64,000 nucleotides of DNA from Diplonema japonicum (lineage: Eukaryota > Euglenozoa > Diplonemea > Diplonemida > Diplonemidae). Where the stretch lies: positions 246,001 through 310,000 of the forward strand of contig OZ025727.1 in the NCBI GenBank assembly GCA_964019335.1, in the 5' to 3' direction. Position numbers and translations under genes: made by a program. The notes under the pieces were generated by a model. The model was not told the origin of the DNA. It ran no database searches and saw nothing but the letters and a program-made list of their open reading frames with translations. Each line of letters starts with the position of its first letter. Within the stretch, counting starts at the first letter, position 1. Below, one piece after another: positions 53,901-63,200 of the stretch.

Positions 53901-55990
53901 CGCTTTGGTATGTGGCAGACGGTGCGGCAGGCTTCAAGGTTTACAACACTACTTTCTCCACCACACAACCCATCATCGCTGTTGGGACTGTGAGTAAGGT
54001 TTACAAGGTTGTTCCTTTCAAGCAGTACCTCCTTGTGGCCAATTGGGTCGGTGGGCTGAAGCTGTACAAGGTTGACACAGAGTCGAGGGTTGCAGAGCTG
54101 CTTGCCCATCTTGAGACTTCTGAAGCGATCTCCGACGTTGTCCTCGAACCAGAGACGATGAAGGGCTACATAGCTGAAGGCAGGCGGGGGGTCTCCTCCT
54201 TCAACTTCGAAACACTTGACAAGATCACTGTCACAAGCACAGTGGACCTCGTTGACTCCACCTTCCTTTCCCTGACTGATTACGGGGATGTTAGCTACCT
54301 ACTTGTGGGGGACTCGGGCCTTCTCTCTGTTATTGAACTCATCAAGGAGGTACCGATGTACCTGGAGAGCCCGTGGCCTGAGTACGCTGTAGGGGTGGGG
54401 TTCGAGACGAAGCTGACACCGAAGGAGGTTGCGAGCAGGGAGGCGACCTCTGTGGAGGTGAGGTCGGTTGTGCGGATCGCAAGCGGTCGGGAGGCGGCTT
54501 GGCCTGAGTGGCTGGAGTACTCGGACCCCCTGCTGCTTCGGGGGACTCCTCCAAAGGAGCTGACTGGGCAGGAGGTGGTGTTGAAGTTCGCGGTGGAGCT
54601 CCCGAACGGGGCAGTTCACGAGGTCTTCTACACGCTGTCGATCGTACCGAGTCTGAAGGTTCGGAACGAGCTTGGGAAGCCGCAGGTGGTGACACCGGCG
54701 AACACTGGGGTGGCGACGCTGCAGCTGGAGGCACCTCGGTCAGGGGAGTTCCTCCCGGAGCAGGGGGCTGTGTCGGTGACATCGAAACCTGTTGAAGGGA
54801 GCCTGCGGGTCTACGGTCCTGTTCCCGACCTGAACGACTTCCTGAAGGGGCTCCGGTTCGACCTGAAGGAGCCTTCGGAGAACCTGTCGAGGGTGACGCT
54901 GCTGGTGACGGACGACGTGAACCAGGGGGCTGTGCAGTACAACATCACGGTGGCGGACCTGAAGTTCAACATGCGTCCTGTTTTTGAGGGCAACAAAAAC
55001 AACACCAACAACAACAACAACTGGGACCCAACAGCGACAACAGGACAAGGCTTTCGCTTCCAACTGGTTCCTATCCGGGTGTCGGACCCCGATGGGGACG
55101 CGCTGACCCTGTCTGCTGTGGAGGTGGGTCGGCAATCCCTCCCCGGGTGGCTGGAGCTGGACCCGTCTGGCTACTTCTACGGGGAAGCAACGGTGGAGGA
55201 TGTGGGGACGGTTGAGATCAACTTGACGGCGAGGGACACCTACGGCGGGGAGACGTCTCGGGTCTTCAAGCTGCGGGTGAAGCGCTCCTTCTGGGACCTG
55301 TTCTGGTACGTGTTCTCAATTGTGGCCCCGATCGTGTCTGGGCTCGGGATGCTGTACGGGGCTTGGGTGTACTACTCCCTTTTGTGGAACAACTTCGGGG
55401 GGAGGTGGTACTACTGGGAGGTCCCTCCTTCCCTGTTGTTGACCGGGGAGTGGTACCATGCGGAGAGGAAGAAGAAGAAGAAGAAGGGGTCGAAGAAGGA
55501 GAGCAGGAGGATTGACCCGGAGAGCGTGCGAGAGATCCGGATGATGCGGCACATCAAACACTCCCTCGGGCAGAAGGTGCGGTCCCGGCTGAGGTGGGTC
55601 CTTCCCTCGGCGTACCTCCGGCACGAGCGACAGGAACCACTGGTGAACGGCGACAACCTCACCCCTTGGATCGAATACAACGAGCTCGCCCACACCTTCC
55701 GCCTTCTCTACGATGAGATCGACGACGACGACGCGGGCATCTACTACCTCATCGTCTTCGGCCGCTTCGACGACATCCTCCAGGAGATCCGCCTCGAGCC
55801 CGCCGTTGTGAAGTCCCAGGAGCACAGGCTTCGGACAGTCGAGAGAGAGTCAGTGAACTTTAAGGAACTTATCCTTGATGAGGCTGAGGTCGAGATAACT
55901 GTGGACTGTAACCCTTTGGAGTACAGGAGGATGTCGTGCTCTTTGAATCCTGAAGCACAAAATGAGGAGGGCAAGGTTATGTATTTGTAG
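50906..55990 (+). CDS. F1 family surface protein, copy d
   Basis: 1694 residues. Signal peptide MHVQLLLAVLSLGQL as in copy a. CUB1 has a private loop (ATDSCSALYPCRQNSKCSSD) and CUB2 a private segment (KSDSTSGCNKDKV). The Gly run is one residue shorter than in copies a-c. Propeller patches ally it with copy c in one part (LVRTVQTGRR, SKVYKVVPF) and with copies a and e in another (TDYGDVSYLLVGDSGLLS). The basic stretch is the longer KKKKKKGSKKESRR form, as in copy a. The C-terminal ~45 residues are unlike copies a-c (VERESVNFKELILDEAEVEI...NEEGKVMYL), and the F1 3' flank word after the stop is absent, so its 3' end has a different origin. Confidence 0.92.
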   Translation: MHVQLLLAVLSLGQLDPQACNGVYSIDTTAESGTLRYPNIGQYENNADYCWRIKSTKWIRLEWVSLDIVDITGCVATDSCSALYPCRQNSKCSSDALIAYDTSNFPGMTFCGSGVSNVTWQPTSKGDVVFRFKSNSKTTGRGFTVKWSTCEVKPDTGYSVERAPRCGGQIKNILTDPTGTLKYPAAGSQYDSGQNECWRILCNGQLSLTWKAVDVKSDSTSGCNKDKVTIYDSEETEHTLCRMPLDPIEYPPGDIVISFFSDVCDTGSGFEVSWSCGAWDYPTPPQKGTLVGVDCGIYSSDFSTSAGNLAYPSVPGLYGNNIKLCWRIQCGGQLTLTYHEMDLDDGVNCNHDHLAFEQQGLVRSNLYCGTAIPDYQPPIRGDLVVYFRSDDSQQKQGFNLSWVCDDSPDPPAPSNPGMQPPATQPPPLTACPIPATSAPDTLAPPTDAPATPAPPTDPPTTPFPATDPPATPAPPTDPPTTSAPATNAPLTQAPPTSEPGTPDTAAPTTPRPDTPTFVPVTVAPPTTGPTAVPTRSPGIVPTPAPPTETTETLNKTGIEEVLTSTGKTVIRTTDGGVTVVDKTEGGGGGGFGGSVTVPGGPQTAVKVSGKTLVTGSANGTVSIVDIEKTPPTVKGSWTATGEVRSIAIGRSLLAVSDSAGLKIVSLRNPELPILMGELKVGYMQEMGFTEDATFLFGVPEGSGEVLMFDVRDPTRPSLKYSLEVKIPVSSVRVGRDEVFVCDSEGLKRFNTGTLPPSLALSQPGACGLLAATHERRYLFVSDPVTGGAANAKRITQYSLDPSLTADGLLFSRGPVLSMEVSADDRYLYVADSLGLQVFPLVRTNPGRLDNPLLKLVRTVQTGRRANGVKVLDKSQMVVAADDEGLSSFFSIFDSKNLDGRKKWITGGATAVETSLDGRWGFYGKGSAVTVFEVVTLNTVTTVATPSEVRSMTRFAGVLYVTCKDGVYSYSLNDLPLVSFLSTVLTNTVDAVSSSSVNGTLWYVADGAAGFKVYNTTFSTTQPIIAVGTVSKVYKVVPFKQYLLVANWVGGLKLYKVDTESRVAELLAHLETSEAISDVVLEPETMKGYIAEGRRGVSSFNFETLDKITVTSTVDLVDSTFLSLTDYGDVSYLLVGDSGLLSVIELIKEVPMYLESPWPEYAVGVGFETKLTPKEVASREATSVEVRSVVRIASGREAAWPEWLEYSDPLLLRGTPPKELTGQEVVLKFAVELPNGAVHEVFYTLSIVPSLKVRNELGKPQVVTPANTGVATLQLEAPRSGEFLPEQGAVSVTSKPVEGSLRVYGPVPDLNDFLKGLRFDLKEPSENLSRVTLLVTDDVNQGAVQYNITVADLKFNMRPVFEGNKNNTNNNNNWDPTATTGQGFRFQLVPIRVSDPDGDALTLSAVEVGRQSLPGWLELDPSGYFYGEATVEDVGTVEINLTARDTYGGETSRVFKLRVKRSFWDLFWYVFSIVAPIVSGLGMLYGAWVYYSLLWNNFGGRWYYWEVPPSLLLTGEWYHAERKKKKKKGSKKESRRIDPESVREIRMMRHIKHSLGQKVRSRLRWVLPSAYLRHERQEPLVNGDNLTPWIEYNELAHTFRLLYDEIDDDDAGIYYLIVFGRFDDILQEIRLEPAVVKSQEHRLRTVERESVNFKELILDEAEVEITVDCNPLEYRRMSCSLNPEAQNEEGKVMYL

Positions 55991-56167
55991 TTGATCGAAT
56001 TAATATTTTCCAGAAGCTTGCTATCACCCGTGTACCCCCTTATTCACTTGTAAGCATGTGAATTACTTTTTGTTCAGTTGCGGTGTTTTATTTCACAGTT
56101 TTCGTAGAACTCTTATGGTCCAACTGTCCATGTGTCATTTGACTTTGTGAATTCAGGACTATATTTG

Positions 56168-56262
56168 TTTTCCTTTGGGGTTTTCCCCCATCACAGTTGA
56201 AGCATTCCCTGCCCCGAAACACAACACGTATTGGTGGTGGTGGTGGGCTTTGCACTGCCACA
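56168..56262 (+). repeat. 3'-flank repeat shared with F1a
   Basis: TTTTCCTTTGGGGTTTTCCC, CACAGTTGAAGCATTCCC, then TATTGGTGGTGGTGGTGGGC and TTTGCACTGCCACA. Diverged counterpart of 15052-15150, showing that the unit duplicated with F1 extends downstream of the gene. Confidence 0.6.
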
Positions 56263-56303
56263 TTATGTTCTTGTTTGTTTGTTTTGTTTTTTTTTATTTA
56301 ACC

Positions 56304-56632
56304 AGGTGGTGGGGATAACATGAAAATATAAGAAAAACATCAGATGTGTTGTTCGTTGTTGACCTCCTCGTCGGTCATCACCGGTAGCACCCGAGTGGAA
56401 GAACGTAACGCAGATGCTCAGGGTGACGAACAGGCAGCAAACTGCACGAGCGCAGAATCTTGGTTACCCGGGACGCCCCGGCTGGGGTTGAGCTATACAC
56501 CGCACGCATTAAGGACACGACGCGGAACGCAGAAGAAGCTACAACTCGGCCGCGGTGCGCCCCCTGTAATCAAGTAGACAGTTCTTGTGCAGGGCGCCGC
56601 CAACACCGGCCTCCTTTAACTCATATATATTT
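56304..56632 (+). repeat. Dispersed repeat SDR-1, copy with LINE A-like 3' tail
   Basis: Full-length SDR-1 to about 56580. About 30 bases later comes CTCCTTTAACTCATATATAT (56611-56630), which matches the 3' terminus of LINE A (2431-2450 and 41050-41065). Sharing a LINE 3' end is how many SINEs borrow a LINE reverse transcriptase, so SDR-1 may be a SINE mobilised by family A. The other SDR-1 copies lack this tail. Confidence 0.6.
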
Positions 56633-56645
56633 TATTTCATTCCTT

Positions 56646-56770
56646 CTGAAATTACTTCACTATTTATGGACTACTTTTACAAGCTTACCAAGCTCCCCAA
56701 AAGACTCGTGCGACTGGCCGCGCCTTAGTTAACAAACATCTTTTACCGCCTTGTTGTGAAGTAATTTCAG
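56646..56770. repeat. Foldback/MITE-like element, 15-bp perfect terminal inverted repeats
   Basis: CTGAAATTACTTCAC (56646-56660) and GTGAAGTAATTTCAG (56756-56770) enclose 95 bases. The right end continues GAAGTCGTGAAATAAAACAC, closely parallel to the sequence at 20523-20560 (GTGAAGTAATTTCTGAAGAG, TGAAATAAAAT). No transposase is present, so it would be non-autonomous. Target-site duplications are not obvious. Confidence 0.65.
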
Positions 56771-56830
56771 GAAGTCGTGAAATAAAACACTTACCTATTC
56801 GCCAAGGAATGACTCTACCGCCTCTCGGTC

Positions 56831-56870
56831 CCGCATTTTCTTACCTCGGGTCCTCGATGGTAAAATGCGG
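56831..56870. other. Hairpin-forming inverted repeat
   Basis: CCGCATTTT (56831-56839) pairs with AAAATGCGG (56862-56870), extended by TTACC/GGTAA with a small bulge. Adjacent CCTCGGG and CCTCGAGG words give alternative pairings. Function unknown. Confidence 0.45.
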
Positions 56871-56936
56871 AACCTCGAGGTAAACGGTAAAAGTCATTAC
56901 GTTGTTGGCAAATAGCTATTCTTTCTCTCTCTCTCT

Positions 56937-56971
<35 letters not shown>

Positions 56972-58487
56972 CTTTTATTTTTATTTCTCTTAATTTCATT
57001 CAAATGCAACCCGTGGAAGAGTCGTTAGCTGACATTATTTCATCCTAAAGAAAAAGAAAAAAAGAAACATGCTTGTTCTAACCGCCGTTAGTCCATTCTT
57101 GAGCTGAATTATTTTTTTACAGCACGTCACCCGCACAAGTGGGTAGACATTTTTGCAAGATGAAAGTGTCCTCTCTCTCCACATTATTTTACTGTAAAAC
57201 GAAAAAGAAATCCGGCAGAGAAAAATATTCCAAGGCTTTTTTTTTTTTTTTTTTCTTCCCCCCCCGGGAGTTTGCCACTCCGGTATTTTTCTCTGGGTCC
57301 GTTGTTGTATAGCAGTTAAGGTCATTGCGATCAGCACCCAGATTCTGAGGGTGTCCATGTTTTGCCCAGTATTTGGGGGAAGAAGACTGACGTTGTTCCA
57401 GTCAGTGTCCAGAGGGGGCTCAGTACTACCTAAGATCAGCTGCGGAGGTGAGCTAATGGCTTTTTTGTCCTAAGGCCACGGAATTACCTAATAGCATCAT
57501 TGGGAGCACGCTTTTACAGATTTATTTTTTTTCACAAAGAGTTTTCTAGATGGCCTCACTGGAGAATTTGATTCCCCAGTTTGGAGCATTCGGGGGTCTG
57601 CCACCCTAGGCAGATAACTTCTTTTTCAAGGCTTAAAATTGTTTTTTTTTTCTGCAAAGCCTTGTTCTTCAGAATATGGCTTTTTGGTGCACTTTACCGC
57701 AAATGGCTCCCGTCCTTTTTAGGGGTTAAGGGAACTGGGAAACAAAAGAAATGTACTTTTTTATTTTGCTTTATCGAACATTCTATAAAAAAAAAAAAGA
57801 AAAAAAAAAAGGACCTGTCAAAAAATCTCTTAATTTTGTCCTGAAGAAAAAAATGTCACGGAAAAAAAACTTTTTATTTAAAAAAGGGAAAAAAAAAAGA
57901 ATGCCTTTTTTTTTGGTCTTTTTTTTTTTCTCATCACCTCTCTTTCCCCTAGGGACACGATCACAAAATGAAAGGCCAAATAAGATTCGTTTTTTTTTTT
58001 TCTTTTTTTTTCTTTTTTTTTTTCCTGGTACATCCTTAGTCTTCCGGAAAGGAATTAAGAGATTTTCTTACTGTGAAACAAATCAATTATGCCAGCCTCG
58101 TGAAGAAAGTGAATTAGTGACCATATTTCTCTTTTTTTAAAAAAAAAAAAGAAAATATATTTCATGTTTTTCTTTTTTTCATATCAACTCCTCACTTGTG
58201 TTTTTCTGGTATAAAACAAAACAAAAAAAAGGGGGGGGGGAAAGGAAAAACCCAACAAAAACAGTGCGGGTGTACCATAAGGCCATGGGTCTTCACCCTT
58301 CCCGAAATCTTCAACTCAGGTTTCCCACCATTAGCTTAGCTTATGGTCTCAGAACCGCCCAGTCATACCCTAGCTTGTTTAAATGTCTCGCTCTCCCCAC
58401 CACCCCTCTTTTATAAGGCAGAAAGAAGGAAAATAAAAAAAAAGAACTAGTTTTCTCCTTCTCTTTTCTTTTTTTTTTTTTTTTTTT

Positions 58488-58510
58488 TGAACGTACAAAC
58501 AACGGCCAGC

Positions 58511-58543
<33 letters not shown>

Positions 58544-59790
58544 AAATTTGTGGGAAAGGGAACAGTTCTCTCTGAATCTGAGAAACCTAGTTCTTGGTAC
58601 TTCCATGGGCTACTGGAGTCGTGAGGGGGCTTTGTTCCCCGTGCAGATCTTGGCGGTGACAATTGCCCCTTCACTTAAATGGAGGTTAAAAACTAGTTGG
58701 TAGCAGCATAAATTGTGCACAAACAAGTGAAGCCCCCAAACTAGTTTTTCCTACCCGCGGGGGGGGGGGGGGGGACAACGTACAAACAACGGCCAGATTT
58801 CTTTATTTTTTTTAATTTTCACATTTTTTTTTTTTTTTTTTTTTCCCTTCCCAAACTCGAGCGAAGAAATGTCAGCATTTTTCCTTCTGTGTGTGATGTC
58901 AGTACACCTTGAAGTAGCACTGGGAGGCGTTGTTTCTTTTTTGCTTGAACTACAAGGGAAAAAAAAAAGAGAATTGTATGAATTTCTTTTTTTCTAAATG
59001 CTTCTTCTTTTTTTTTCTTTCCTCTTTTTCTTTTTTTTTTTTTATATCTTGTTTTTGCTACAAAAAGAAAACAAGTGCTATGAAAAGAACGCTTTCCCCC
59101 CCCCCTTTTTTTTTGTCCGGACTTAACTTTTTCTGCAGGATAAATCCACGAACAAGGCAATAAACCTCACAACTTTTTTTTTTTTTCTTTTTCTTTTTTT
59201 CTTCTCCCTTACCAAACTCGAGCGACGAAATGTCAGCATTTTTCCTTCCGTGTGTGATATCAGTGCAACTGAAGTAACACTAGAAGGCGCTGTTTCTTTT
59301 TTGCTTGAATTACCGCGGAGGGGAGGAAAAGAGAACCGAAAAGAAAATTGAGTCGCGAGGCTGCGATTTGTTGTCCGGATTCAACTTTTTCTGCAGAATT
59401 AATTCACAAATTCACAAACCGCTAACTTTCTTTCTTTCTTTCTTTCTTTCTTTTTTTTTTTTTTTTTTTTTTTGCTAAAGGCAGCTTATTCAGTTTATCG
59501 GCTTTGCACAAAAAAAAAAAAAAAAAACCGTTTTTATCTACATCGGTTGCACAAACAACAAACAGCCGACCTTTTTTTTTTTTTTTTTCCGAAATGTCAG
59601 CTTTTCCCCTTCTGTGTGATATCTGTACACTTGAAGTAGCACTGGGGGGGGGCGCTGCTTCTTTTTTGCTTGAACTACGTGGGGAGGGGGGAGAAAAAAA
59701 AGGAAAAAAAAAAAAAAAACAAGTCACTATACTACGTTTTTGGTCCGATTTTAACCTTTCTGCTGGATACGTTCAGAACTTTAAAAAAAA
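58488..59790 (+). repeat. Degenerate tandem repeats, unit about 300-380 bases
   Basis: GAAATGTCAGCATTTTTCCT followed by a GTGTGTGAT word, GAAGTAGCACT and TGTTTCTTTTTTGCTTGAA occurs at about 58866, 59227 and 59592. A TTGTCCGGA..AACTTTTTCTG word follows at 59115, 59370 and 59739. ACGTACAAACAACGGCCAG occurs at 58491 and 58779, with a diverged ACAAACAACAAACAGCC at 59551. At least three units are recognisable, separated by homopolymer runs. Confidence 0.65.
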
Positions 59791-60142
59791 GCAGCAATTG
59801 ACCGCGCAATATATATTTTTATATTTTTTTTTTTCTTCCAAAAGAAGAATCATTGCCTCGAGTCTAACGATGGCATGCGAGTTTTTAGGGGGTTTATAAA
59901 CTTTTTTTTACAAGTTTAACTACCCCCTTACATACGCAATAGCAAAAAAAAAAAAGACCTATATGGTGAGCGCGGAGAGGGCAAAAAGAAAAAAAAAGGC
60001 GCAAACCTTAACCCTTTAGGCGGCCAAAACGCTTCGGGGTTTAAAAAAAAAAAAGAAATGTCTAACTTCATTTATATTCTTTCTTTCTTTTTCTTGCTTT
60101 TTTTTTTCTTTCTTCTTTTTTTTTTTTTATGCAAAATCCGTC

Positions 60143-60187
<45 letters not shown>

Positions 60188-60217
60188 AGGGCATTCCCCG
60201 TTCCAAAAATCTAAAAA
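60143..60217 (+). promoter_or_regulatory. 42-nt A-tract leader of F1e
   Basis: Forty-two A (60145-60186), then CAGGGCATTCCCCGTTCC, AAAAATCTAAAAA and ATG. The F1c/F1d type leader is absent here, so this copy has a different 5' flank. Confidence 0.4.
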
Positions 60218-63200
60218 ATGCAAATACAACTGTTGTTGGCGGTGTTGTCACTAAAACAGCTCGACCCCCCAGCGTGCAATGGGGTCTACAACACCGACAC
60301 AGCAGCATCATCAGGCACAGTAAGGTACCCTGCTAGCGGGCAGTACGCAGCAGATTTAAGCTACTGCTGGCGAGTAAAATCGGCGAAATGGCTCCGTCTG
60401 GAGTGGGTATCCGTGGACATTGAGGACATGACGCAGTGCGTCCTGTCTAGAAGCTGCGGCTCGTCGGTGCCCTGCGAACAACGTGGTACATGCGACAGCG
60501 ATGCACTAACAATTTTCGACTCCTCAGGGCTTCCAGGGATGCAGTTCTGCGGCAGAGCAGCACAAGGCATCACTTGGCAGCCTTCCACTCAAGGCGACAT
60601 AGTATTTTGGTTCAAAACCAACCATGTCGTGTCAGGACTGGGTTTCACCGTCAAATGGACCACCTGCGACGCAAAACCCGACACTGGGTACACCGTCACG
60701 CGAGCCCTTCGATGCGGGGGGCAGATCCCTAATATCAAGGACAACCCCACAGGCAATTTAGACTACCCTCTCACCACCGGGAACTATGAAAACGGTGAAA
60801 ACATATGCTGGCGGATACTCTGCAACGGACAGCTCTCCCTCACGTGGAGTACGCTTAACGTCTACACAGATGGTGTTGGCTGTAACCATGACAGGGTCAC
60901 CATCTACGACAGCGAACAAGTTGCGCACACACTGTGCAAAAAGCCTCTCGATCCCATTGAGTACCCTCCTGGTGAGATCGTCATACACTTCGGTTCTGAT
61001 GCTTGTAACACCTGGAGCGGGTTCGGCTTGTCGTGGTCGTGCGATGCTTGGGACTACCCTACCCCTCCGCAGAAGGGGACTCTCCTCACTTCCGACTGCA
61101 ACGTCTACTCCGGTGACCACTCGTCCTCGACCGGTAGCCTTTATCACCCCGCCATCGCTGGGCAGCCGTATGGTGTTGGTGATAAGTTGTGCTGGCGCAT
61201 TCAGTGTGGTGGGCAGCTTAACCTCACGTTTCACAAGATGGACATCGAAGAAGAACGGAATTGCTTGGCTGACCACCTCGTGTTCGAGCAGCACGGGCTT
61301 GTGTGGTCGGAGTATTACTGCGGTACAGTTTTTCCTGACTACCAGCCTCCCATAAGGGGCGACCTTGTTGTGCATTTTAAGAGTGATTCAATCTCGTCGC
61401 TGACGGGGTTCAACTTTTCTTGGGTGTGCGATGACTCACCGGACCCTCCTGCTCCACCAAACCCTGGAATGCAGCCCCCGGCAACACAGCCGCCACCTTT
61501 GACGACCTGTCCCACATCCTCTCCTACAGCGACTCCGACAGCTGCGCCGGATACCCCGGCCCCGTTAACTGATGCGCCTGCAACCGACGCACCTTCCTCG
61601 CCAGCTCCACCTACAGACCCTCCCACAACTTCAGCTCCACCTACAGACCCTCCTACAACTTCGGCCCCGTCGACAGATGCTCCTTTAACCCAAGCTCCAC
61701 CAACTTCAGAACCCGGCACAACCGGTCTACCAGACACAGCCGCCCCCACGACACCACGCCCCGACACCCCAACGTTCGTCCCTGTGACTGTGGCACCCCC
61801 CACCACAGGACCGACAGCGGTGCCAACAAGGAGCCCTGGGATTGTTCCAACACCCGCCCCCCCGACAGAGACGACAGAGACCCTCAACAAGACGGGGATC
61901 GAGGAGGTTCTGACGAGCACTGGGAAGACTGTGATTCGCACAACGGACGGCGGGGTGACAGTGGTGGACAAGACTGAAGGTGGTGGTGGTGGTGGGTTCG
62001 GCGGCTCGGTGACTGTCCCTGGAGGCCCTCAGACTGCGGTGAAGGTGAGCGGAAAGACTCTGGTGACGGGGTCAGCGAACGGGACCGTGTCCATCGTTGA
62101 CATTGAGAAAACCCCCCCCACTGTGAAGGGGAGCTGGACGGCGACGGGGGAGGTGCGGAGCATCGCCATCGGGAGGTCCCTGCTGGCGGTGTCGGACAGT
62201 GCTGGGCTGAAGATCGTGTCCCTCCGAAACCCCGAGCTTCCCATCCTGATGGGGGAGCTGAAGGTGGGCTACATGCAGGAGATGGGGTTCACGGAGGACG
62301 CGACCTTCCTGTTCGGGGTTCCCGAGGGCTCTGGGGAGGTGCTGATGTTCGACGTGAGGGACCCGACGCGGCCCTCGCTGAAGTACAGCTTGGAGGTGAA
62401 GATCCCCGTGTCGAGCGTGAGGGTGGGAAGGGATGAGGTGTTCGTGTGCGACTCGGAAGGGCTGAAGCGCTTCAACACGGGGACCCTGCCCCCTTCCCTC
62501 GCCCTCTCGCAACCGGGGGCGTGCGGGCTCCTTGCGGCGACACACGAGAGGCGGTACCTGTTCGTGTCGGACCCCGTGACAGGAGGGGCCGCCAATGCGA
62601 AGCGCATCACACAGTACTCCCTCGACCCCTCGTTAACAGCGGACGGGCTCCTCTTCTCAAGGGGACCTGTTCTCAGCATGGAGGTGTCGGCGGACGACCG
62701 GTACCTCTACGTTGCGGACAGCCTGGGCCTGCAGGTGTTCCCGTTGGTGCGGACGAACCCTGGGCGCCTCGACAACCCTTTGCTGAAGTTGGTTCGATCA
62801 GTGAGGACGGGAAGGAGGGCAAACGGGGCGAAGGTTTTGGACAAGTCACAAATGGTAATTGCAGCTGACGACGAGGGGCTCAGCAGCTTCTTCAACATCT
62901 TCGACTCGAAGAACTCGGATGGGAGGAAGAAGTGGATCACTGGTGGGGCGACAGCTGTGGAGACATCTCTGGACGGACGGTGGGGTTTCTACGGGAAGGG
63001 GAGTGCTGTGACTGTGTTCGAGGTGGTGACGCTGAACACTGTGACGACTGTGGCGACACCTTCTGAGGTGCGGTCGATGACACGGTTCGCTGGTGTGCTG
63101 TACGTCACCTGCAAAGATGGTGTCTACAGCTACAGTCTGAATGACCTTCCGCTGGTCTCGTTCCTATCGACGGTGCTGACGAACACAGTCGACGCGGTGT

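Larger units (their letters stand above)
55991..60217. other. 4.2-kb spacer between F1d and F1e
   Basis: Carries the 3'-flank repeat, SDR-1, a foldback element, a hairpin and a tandem repeat array (all listed), plus dense homopolymers: T about 31 nt near 56939-56969, G about 18 near 58758-58775, T near 58819-58844, A near 59509-59527 and 60145-60186. The stretch 57,400-57,700 has balanced composition but no ORF with protein-like content. No gene recognised. Confidence 0.5.

Noticed and set aside
57581-58140. Phe/Lys-rich ORFs in the 57.6-58.1 kb spacer
   Set aside because: They consist of translated T- and A-runs without complex protein sequence.
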